Assembly: GCA_013399305.1 (NCBI GenBank) | Contig: VXAI01000096.1 | Span: 3,135,522-3,199,521 of the forward strand | Origin: Rostratula benghalensis | Taxonomy: Eukaryota; Chordata; Aves; Charadriiformes; Rostratulidae | Length of the DNA: 64,000 nucleotides | Reading direction: 5' to 3' | Shown: positions 26,642 through 36,500 of the stretch, piece after piece | Position numbering within the stretch: the stretch's first letter is position 1 | Layout of the letters: each line of letters starts with the position of its first letter | Position numbers and translations under genes: made by a program | The notes under the pieces: model-generated | The model's database searches: none | Told to the model about the DNA's origin: nothing | The model's input: only the letters and a program-made list of their open reading frames with translations

Positions 26642-29600
26642 TCTTGGAAGACATTGGTGATCTTCAGCCAGGGTTCAGTAATGGTTAAGAGTATCTGGCT
26701 GGGTCTTCAAGAGCACAGCACGGTTTGTTCTCCATGGAGGGGCATATGCTCTGCTGGAGGGTAATCTTGGTATTAGGGGCAAGCTTTATCCCACTTAATG
26801 GTTAAGAAGAGCAGAGTTACCTTGTCTGTCTTCCTGGCTTTTCTTTGGAAAAAATTAATGCATTTCTACAAGAAATCTTTATGCCCATCCTCCTAAAAAG
26901 TGTTTGAACAGTGAGGTGTGCATTTCAGACTTGGAGCACACATGCTGGCAGACAGACATCTAGACTGAAATACTGCAGAGCAAAATCCCTTCCAGTTTCT
27001 TTCCTGGGGAAGATAATGGAATATGGAATGTGGTTTGTCCTTCTGTAGTCAGCAATAACTCTGTTCCTGAACCTCACCCCCAACTTCTTGTCAGTCTGGC
27101 TTGATGGATGATTTGTCCTGCCAGCTATAGATCAGTCGGTTGGGAGGGGGGAGATGCTAAACTAATGGTTTAGAGCTGTTTGAGCTATGGTAGCAGTGTT
27201 GGACCGTAGCAGTTCTGGGGTGAACTGGTCACCTTCAAGCTGTTGTTGCATGGCTTGTGCACTGTGTTTTACAGAGTAATTGGAAGGACTCTGGATTTTA
27301 TGAGCCAGCTAAAATAGTTGAACCCATGCCTTTGTTTAACAGAGAAAGGATGAGTAATACGTAGGCCTTCAAATAGTTTTCTGCTGTATGCTTGGTTGAA
27401 GCTGCTGGGATTTTTCTGTCTGCATTTGTGGATAGTGTCCATGTTTAGTAACAACCCTTTACTTCGAGTTAGTCTAATGAAACCACTGATCGCTACAAAG
27501 TGTCATATTTTTTTAAAAAAAGGTTATCTGAAATGCTGCTTGTCACAAAGTATTATTTTTTTTCTCACGCTCATGGGAAAAATACTGGCTGTTTGTATAG
27601 AGTGCATGGGTGAATGTGTGGAGCAGTTGCAGCTGGGTTGGACTCTGTCCCCACCTGGTGCCCAGCTCCTTCTCCTGTGTCACAGCTGCAGAACATGTTC
27701 TCTGTGGCAGTCACTCCTTCACACGTGTGACTGAGCATCTGAAACTTGTCACTTTGAGTTTTCTCGGGGGCGGTGGGGTTCTTGGCAGTGAGCCTCCAGC
27801 TCTTCTTGATAGTTGCAGCCTGTTTTTATTGCCACTTTCACAGGAGTCCTTGGACCACTGCAGTCATCTCTGAAATATCTGCAGGCTGTGGAGTGGAGAA
27901 GGCTTGAGGGACTCCTCAGTGGATGGCTGTCCTCAGAATAATTCAGGATGGCATGTTTTTAGTTGCTGCTCACCTCTAGGAAAGGCTGCTGAAAGCAGGC
28001 CGGGGGTTCACATTGCTTGCTCTGGTCTGCCTGCAGCCCATAGGTGAGGCACTCCAAACTGGGACAACACCTTGCATGGACTTTGGGGAGATGCATGTGT
28101 CTGCCTGGGTGTTGTGATCTCCATCTGAAGTTAGTGAAGGTGTCTGAAGCTAATGAGTCTGCTTAGGTTATCCTCCTTCTCTAAAGGATGGATAAAACTG
28201 AGACCCCGAAACATTTTGTGATTGGCTTTCAGTGAAACCTGGGACTTGTACCAGAGCTGAGAATCACATGGCAATACCCTTATCACACAGATGAATCTCT
28301 TATCTACCTTATCCCAAGAAGTTTAAAGCACAGGAAGGTGTGAAGTTGAACTTGTGCCCTATATTGTTTGGAATAACAGAAAACTCTGCTTTAGTCATTA
28401 GTGAAATAAAAGGAACGGAATCCAAGACAAAGTGTGTTAGCAAGGGGAGATTGAAGTCTGTAAAGCATTTGTCTGAAATCTGTGAAGTGCTGATCTGTTG
28501 CAGATGCTGGCACCTTGCTTGCTCTTGGATATTAGCTACCATTAAACCAAACTAAAACTTATATGATGTAAGCAAACCTCAGCTGCTGAAATTTCTTCTT
28601 GTTGATAAAGTAAATAAAAGGGAGGAGAGAAATCCCTCGTGTGTTTTTGTCTTGGTGATGTGACTTAGGCTCTGAGTGAATTTGGGAGACAGACACTTCA
28701 AAGGCTACCTTGAAGAGACTTTGATATGAGTTGCTACAGAAAGAGACCATCTCTCTTTTTTTTTTTTTTTTTTCTGTCCCCTCCTATTCCCTGGCCCCCA
28801 CCTAAACATTCACATTGTTCTGCTTACACTGCATGTAGTTGTGTGGTTGTGTAACCACAAAGGGAGATGTTTTCCACTGGAGTAGTGAGGTGATTCAACT
28901 CAAATGTATGTACACTCATACTATCCCAAAATCCAGTGTGAAGGAGTGAGCAGGAACATGCAGACAGGAGGAGAGAAGCATTTTCCTGTTGTGGTTAGCT
29001 TTTGGGTTAGATTAGGTTAAAAGTGTTAAGAAGTAACACCCCTTGTTTTGAATCTCTTGAGCTGCATCTTTAACACGATTGAATTGGAGGGGAAGAAGAA
29101 CCTGTCTTCATCCAGAACTTCCCCAGCCTGGCAGCGTTGTGTGGCTGCAGAGACATCCCGTGGCCAGATGAGGAACAGCCTGAACCGTGTCCCTTGTTCA
29201 GGCCTCCAAGATCCCGTAGTTCTTAAATTACTGCCTGCGGCTGTACTAAGAAACTGGCAATTTGTTGAATTCAGAAACTCTAGTCACCGTGTGGTTCTTG
29301 TAAGACTTTGGATAACTCATGGTTGTGAGGAAATCCTGCGGTGTTTTCCCCAGCAGTCTCAGGAGCCGCTATGATCTAAGCTGGGATGGGCAAATCCTCT
29401 GGAGATAACTTGGGTGGCTTTGCTTTTCCATCATCCTGTAGCTGTGCTGGGCACTCTGCAGACATTAAAAGAGCATCTTGCCTTCTCCAAAGCACTTCTA
29501 ATCTCTCTTGGATTTACCAGTCTCTCTCGCCTGTCTCTGGAGACCAGGGGCCTGTTGTGGGTGTAGGTGCTGTGAAAGCATCAGGAAATAGTTGTTGTCC

Positions 29601-30251
29601 TGAAGGGCTTAGAGTAATAAAGGAGAGAATCTGAGGGGAATCCATTCAGATACAGAGCACACACAGTGACAGAATGAGTGTGGCCCACTTATTCTGAGAG
29701 TCTTTGATGCCATAGCTTGAAAAGAACCGAGTCAGAAAAGGGGGAAAACAGTGTTAGGGTAGGAGGTGAACAGGAATTATTTAGTTGTTTAGATGTTAAA
29801 AATGCAGTGGCACAAGGAGTGGAATTTGGATTCTTGAAGTGTTTGTCCTGCTTGTGTTAGTTCTGTCACCCTTACTGATAGGCAGGTGTGCTCTTGGCTT
29901 TAATGGTGCTGTAGCTTAAGGTTTGTGCTTGATGATCACGTTGCCTTACTGGGACAATGAACTAAAGGAAGGAAGTAGCAATCTCTAAAGACAGGTGGCT
30001 CAAAACCTCCTCCTTTCCCTGTCTCCTGTCAACCCTACTGGAGAAGCTCTAGATGAGACTGCCTCCACATAAGTGTGTTTTTACCTGTAAGATTAAAGAG
30101 TTGGTGAGGGGCATGCTGGAACAAGTGGGAGGTAAACAGAGAGCAAAGAGGAGCAGTGATGGGTGTAAATAAATGCCAGAAAGCTTTCCTATAAAACAGG
30201 GAGGAAATGCAAGTGGTCCTCTGTTCACGGGAATCTCCTTTGCTTTTCCAG

Positions 30252-30374
30252 ATCATCGTAAGGAAGCAGATTGCTGGGATTTCCCCCCTGTGGCTGCCTG
30301 ACCTCTTCTGATCTCCCCCTCCCAGCCCATGTGGCTCTCCCCATGCTCCAAGAGTGCAACTGGTGCCCAACGCA
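30252..30374 (+). other. IP6K1: IP6K1 5' UTR part of first coding exon, with upstream ATGs
   Basis: The acceptor TTGCTTTTCCAG ends at 30251. A second, pyrimidine-rich AG at 30323-30324 is an alternative. The leader contains ATGs at 30329 and 30343, both out of frame with the CDS. Their uORFs (30329-30505 and 30343-30492) overlap the true start at 30375, an arrangement that usually lowers translation of the main frame. Confidence 0.6.
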
Positions 30375-30597
30375 ATGTGTGTTTGTCAAACCATGGAAGT
30401 GGGCAAGTATGGCAAGAATGCCACTCGATCTGGAGACCGGGGGGTCCTGCTGGAGCCTTTCATTCACCAGGTGGGCGGCCACAGCAGCATGATGCGCTAC
30501 GATGACCATACTGTCTGCAAACCCCTCATTACCAGAGAGCAGCGCTTCTATGAATCTCTGCCCCCAGAAATGAAGGAGTTCACACCCGAGTACAAAG
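30375..30597 (+). CDS. IP6K1: IP6K1 coding exon 1
   Basis: It encodes the N-terminal ~74 residues, from [10 protein letters not shown] to EFTPEYK. The donor is AAAG|GTGAGC, phase 1. The conserved stretch [20 protein letters not shown] identifies the family. Confidence 0.95.
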
Positions 30598-33500
30598 GTG
30601 AGCCCTGTTGTCACTCCAGAATGCAGTTACCTGCTTCAAGAACCAGCCCTCTCATTTTTCCTGCAGCTGCTGTCCGTTGGTGTCATCTTATTTGTTGTTC
30701 TTCGTTCTTCTCTCTGGTGCAGGCTAGCAACTTGATAGGAGCCCTTAGAAAGGAGGAAGTCTTTTTTTTTGGTAGGCACACAGAGTTTAACGTGCTCCTC
30801 TTTCTAGGCAGAGAATATGCAGTGTGACAGTTGCAGTCTGAAGCTTGAGGTGATAGATGTGTAACTGAAGTAATTTTACTACCAAGTTATTGTCAATTAC
30901 AGCCTTGACCTTGAGCACACGAAGTTAAATCATACACTGAGCACTTGCACATTCCAGTCCCGTAATTTATTGCTTCCTCATCACATCTCTTTTATGGGCC
31001 TGTCTCAGAAAGCTGCTGAAGCAGGAAGTGCTGCTTTCCCAACGCTGAGATGAAGCCTTGTCCCCAGCTGCTTTGCAGGAATGGAATTTTCCAGTGTCTG
31101 TGGTGTTGTAGGAGGTCGGGTGGCTCGTCTGTATCTTTCGGAAGCTGGATACTTTTGGCCGTGTGTGTTTCTATTCAGGATGGTGAAGCTGGCAGGTAGC
31201 CTTGTGGGGGACTCAGGTTGTTACCTCTGCTTGTTACCATGTGGCATTGGGAGGACAGTGCTTCAGACAGCTGGGACCACCATCTGTTCAGGGTCTTGCC
31301 ATTTGATCTGGTTGCAGCCTGAGGGACTCATAGCTGTGTCAGTGTACCTACCTGTGTCTGTCTGCAGACCCTGAATGAGAGATCTCCGGCAGACAGGTCC
31401 TCTTGTACCCTCAAGCCACTCTGGAGCCACAGGGGGCTCTAGTGACCCATCAGAGATCTCAGAAGCCTGTGTAGTTTCTAGAATTGATCTGATGTCAGGC
31501 TTTCCTTGGGAGATAGGTTGAAAACTGATGAAGCTGAGAGTCCAGATGGAGACCTGTCTTCTTGAAGTCAGATACTTCTTGGTAGCCTGAAGGCATAGGA
31601 TGACGTGCACCTCCAGCCTAGTGTGGGATTTCATCTGAGAGTCACATGTGATTTCCTGATAGTCCCAAAAGTTGTTCTTACTCTTCTGAGGGATAGCAAT
31701 ATCGGAGCACTTGGGTGTTACTGTAAGCTTGCCTTTCACAGGGGTGTCATGAGGAGCAGGTCCAGGCAGCCAAAGCGCTTGGAGTGGCATTTAGGTAGTG
31801 ACACGCTGGAGTCCTGGGCTGTGCTGAAGTTGTGGTGGGCCACCAGAACTGTGTTAGCACTGTCATGTGCAGAGAAGGGAAAAGGAGGGATAGTAATGGG
31901 AAGGGCTGCATCAGCTGAGCTGTGCAAGGTTTCCTCACATTTGTGAGGAATTATTTGATTGTCTGCATCTTGCATCTGATACTCCTGGCAGCTATTAAAT
32001 ACTGGTGGCAAGCCTTATGAAAGATTTTGGCCATTGCGAGTTGGGACGTGGGCTGATAACTTCATTTTCAGGGCTAGGGGAGTCCCAAAGATGAAGATGT
32101 CAGCCCTAACTAGATGTGTCAGCTGTCCTGCTCCGTGGCTGGCTGGGTAGATATATCCAGTCCTTGCTGAGAAAGGTCTGTACCTTCCCTTGGACTATGG
32201 TGCTTTCCAGGAGCCTTCAGAAGGTGAAACTGGACAGGACACAAATGGTCCTGCTTGCCTGCACCTGGCTGAAGCAGTTTTACTTCCAGGAGCCCCTGGT
32301 TTTATTGCTAGGAAGCCCTTGGAGCTTGCAGATCCCTTTTCTGCAAGGCTGGCTGACTTGCTGTAAGTGGCAGGTGTCGCCTCAACCTTGCTCTGTTCTT
32401 CATAGCTCAGATACTGGAGAGATCCTCTAGCAGAGAAAGGACACTCCTCCTTGGCCAGCAATGTCCTTGTCACAGAATTATAGAATGGTTTAGGTTGGAA
32501 GCGACCTTAAGGATCATCCAGTTCTAACCCCACCTCCCCTGAGCCCTGACTAGACCAGATTGCTCAAAGCCCTGTCCAACCTGGCCTTGAACTTTGAGAG
32601 CTGGGGCATTCACAACTCCTGGACAACCTGTGCCAGTGTCTCTGACCACCCTCACAGGAAATAATTTCTTCCTAACACCTAATCTAATTCTTCCTAACAC
32701 CTAATGTAAATCTCCCCTCTTTCAGTTTAAAACCTACTCCTCATCCTCTTGTTATGCTCCCTGATAAAGAGTCCCTCCCCAGCTCTCCTGTAGGCCCTTT
32801 AGGTACTGAAGGCCCCTCCAGTGTCTCTCCCTGGACTCCAGGTAGATTATGTCAGTTTTTCATCCCTTCTCTGCCAACACTGTAACCCCATCGTAGGAGG
32901 GCACCAAATTTGTCAGACACAATTTGCCCATGGTGAAGCCATGTTGGCTGTCACTGATCACCTCCTTGTTTGCCATGTGCCTTAGCAGAGATTCCAGGAG
33001 GATCTGCTCCATGACCTTGCCAGGCACAGGGGTGAGACTGACCAGCCTGTAGTTCCCCAGGTCTTCCTTTTTTCCCTTTCTGAAATCAGGAGTTTCCCCT
33101 TTTTCAGTCAGTGGGATCTTCACAAACTGCCACAGCTTCTCAGATACGATGGACAGTGGTTTAACCACTTCATCTGCCAGTTCCCTTGGGTCCCATGGAT
33201 GTATCCCATGGATTTGTGCACCTTTGGGTTCCTTAGATGGTGTCAAACGTGGGCTTCTCCCACAGTGGGTGGTTCTTCATTCTCCCAGTCCCCGCCTTTG
33301 CCTTCTGTGACTTGGGTGGTGTGGTCAGAGCTTTTGCTGGTGGAGCTGGAGGCAAAAAAGTCATTGAGCCTTTTCTGTATCCTGGGTGAACAGGTTTCCT
33401 TCCAGGGCCCACATCTTCCCTAGTCTTCCTTTTGTCACCAATGTACCTGCAGAAACTTTTTGTGTTGCCCTTGATGGCCGTGGCCAGATTTAACTCTATC

Positions 33501-36500
33501 TGGGCTTTAGCTTTCCTAACCTGCTCCCTGGCTGCTTGGACAATTTCTCTGTATTCCTCTCAGGCTGCCTGGCCTTGCTTCCACCCTCCCTCCGTAGCCT
33601 CCTTTTTGCATTTGAATGTGTCCAGGAGCTCCTTGTTCATCTGGGGCCTCCTGGCTTTTTTGCCCGACATGCTCTTCATTGGGATACATGGCTCCTGAGC
33701 TTGGAGGAGGTCAACAGCAGGATCACTTCTGCAAGGACATCATAACCTCTCCAAATGAACTATAGATACACATTTTGTGTGCTTTGCCCCGCTCAGCATC
33801 TTGGTAGACTGTGCTTTACTTTCTCCAGTTTGACGACATTTGCTGCAAGAGTGAATGGAAGGAAGCAATCCCACCCCTCAGCCTACCAGCTGCGCTTTTG
33901 TCCTCAATTTCCTGTGGCTGGCAGAGCTTCCCCTGCTGCTGCTGACTGTTCGATCAGGTAGCGACACAGAGCACTGTTTTGGGGGCTTTCTCCTGTGTTC
34001 TGTGCTAAAAAAAAACAACCCCACCATTTGGGGGTTTTGTAGGCTTAAACCTTCCTTCCATCGCTCTGCTGCTCTGTGAGCTACATTTTCCTCTCTCCTG
34101 TTGAACATTTGGGTGCTGGTGGTTGTGGGCCACAGAACTGATGTGTCTCTTCTCTCTGCAGGTGTGGTATCTGTCTGTTTTGAGGGAGACAGCGATGGCT
34201 ACATTAACCTGGTGGCCTATCCCTACGTGGAGAACGAGGCGCTGGAGCAGGATGAAATGCCAGAGAGGGACCAGCCACGACGCAAGCACTCGCGTCGGAG
34301 CCTTCACAGGTCAAGCAGTGGCACCGAGCACAAGGAGGAAAAGCCTGGCCTGGCCAGTGACAGCACCGAAAGGTAAAGCACTGAGGACCCAGTAACAAGG
34401 TGATGAGCAGGAAATCTCTCTTTGCCTTTCAGCTCTGGTGCTCCTTTTTGCTCAGGATGTTTTGCACTTCCATACAGTAGCCAAGCTGTCTCGCACGTGC
34501 GAGTCCGGCACACACTGTGTCAGTTTTGCCAGGTTCAGGGCAAACTCGTCCACGTGAAGTGCTTCTGACACAGGATAACTCATGGCAGTTCACTGGTTGT
34601 GGAGCCAATGCCTGTGGAGCAGTTCTAAACACTCTTTGGTCCACCTGGTTATTAACCCAGAAGATTTTTCACAGAATCACAGAATATCAGGGATTGGAAG
34701 GGACCTTGAAAGATCATCCAGTCCAATCCCCCTGCCAGAGCAAGAACACCTTGATCAGGTCACAAACTTATGTGTCCAGATGGGTTTTGAATGTCTCAGA
34801 GAAGGAGACTCCACCACCTCTCTGGGCAGCCCCTTCCAGTGCTCTGTCACCCTCACTGTGAAGAAGTTTTTTCTCATATTTAAGTGGAACCTCTTATGTT
34901 CCAACTTGTACCCGTTGCCCCTTGTCCTATCATAGGCCATCACTGAGAAGAGCCTGGCTCCATCCTCCTGACACTCACCCTTTCCAGATTTATAAACATT
35001 CCTGAGGTCACCCCTCAGTCTCCTCTTCTCCAAGCTAAAGAGACCCAGCTCCCTCAGCCTTTCCTCTTATAGGAAATGCTCCACTCCCTTCATCATCTTT
35101 GTGGCTCTGCCCTGGACTCTCTCCAGCAGTTCCCTGTCCTTCTGGAACTGAGGGGCCCAGAACTGGACACACTATTCCAGATGGGGTCTCACCAGGGCAC
35201 ATCACCAGTACCTTTTTCCCAAAGGTACTTTGAATATGGGTCTCTACCTCCTCACATCAGCCTGAGCTCCCTGAGGAACAGATGTTCCTGCTTACTCTTA
35301 CCAATTACAGTCCACCCTGGATGTTAGATAGGCCAGATCCTTGAGGGTCCACAGCCAGGGGTATCAGCGAGGATTTGCTGTTAAGAAGGTGGCAGGAGAA
35401 CGGACAGCAGGTAGCCATGTGCAAGGGGAGGACATGGCAGTTGTAAGTGCCCGGAGAAGGCATGGATTCTAACAGACAAGTTTGTTTTGTCTTAATTCCA
35501 GCAGCATCCAGGAAACGAAGAGTCCCAGGGTGGACTTGCACATCCATTCAGATGTTCCATTTCAGATGTTGGATGGGAACAGCGGCCTGAGCTCTGAGAA
35601 GATCAGCTATAACCCCTGGAGCCTGCGCTGTCATAAGCAGCAGCTGAGCCGCATGCGGTCGGAGTCCAAGGACCGAAAACTCTACAGTATCCTTTGGGAA
35701 GCAGAGCCTGCCCTGGCCTTCTGCCATGCTTGTGCCCAAGACAACTTATTTCTTTGGCTTTCCCATCGTTCACACAAGAAAATCTGTATTATCTCTTGCT
35801 TTTGACTCTTCCTTCCTGCTTTCCATGCAGTGACTCCAATGCCTGACACTGATGCTCAGAGAAGCCGTGTTTCTGACGAGATCCCGTGTTTTCTCTCCTC
35901 CCCGGCCCTTCCTTGGCCTGGGTTTTGAGCTGGAGCCTCTCACGTCAGGCTTTGCCCGGCAGCAGATGCAGATCTGCCCTCACCAGTAACCCCTTGGGAG
36001 GCAGCTGGTTTTGTCCTTGTCACCTTTCTTGAGTCTTTTCGGGTTCTACTGTGTCCTTCTGGAGACCGTGACCGGAGCTGCACCCAAGAGGGGAGATGCA
36101 GGTGAACCGGAGGTTTTCGCTGGTGTTGGGAGCTGTTGTTTCTCCTCTCCCTTGTAATCCCTAACACCTGACTGGTGATGGCTGTCTCAAAACACATCAC
36201 TTTGTGCATTAAGAATCATTTTCTCCTTATGTTTATCGCCTTGGGTGTAAACTGTAGTGAGTTCTGCCTGCCCATTCAACGGTTGATTTGCAAAAATGGC
36301 AAACAGCAGTGGAAAAACTCCACGTGGAGGTTTTTTGTTCTTTTTTTTCTGATGTGTGATCCCTTCCCTTGGCATTTCAGCTTGATGAGGGTTCTCTGAA
36401 CTCAAAAAGAGAGTGCTGGCTTGAGAATTTCCCCTAAGCCCTCCCCCAGGAAACAAAGCAGAAAAAAAAAAAAAAAAATATTAATTAGGGGGCCACCCTC

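Larger units (their letters stand above)
377..30251 (+). other. IP6K1: Large 5' intron of IP6K1 (inferred), no recognisable gene inside
   Basis: Almost 30 kb separate the candidate 5' exon from the first coding exon. The open frames in this stretch are short, have no family resemblance I recognise, and do not link up through splice sites. What can be identified is degraded CR1 sequence (13855-14345, 15690-16612, 23269-23725), a TGG-repeat near 26624, and scattered T-runs (for example near 4022, 5346, 5846, 9355, 15053 and 28757). Base composition is roughly balanced, AT-richer than the 41-49 kb region. An unannotated lncRNA or alternative 5' exon cannot be excluded. Confidence 0.4.
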
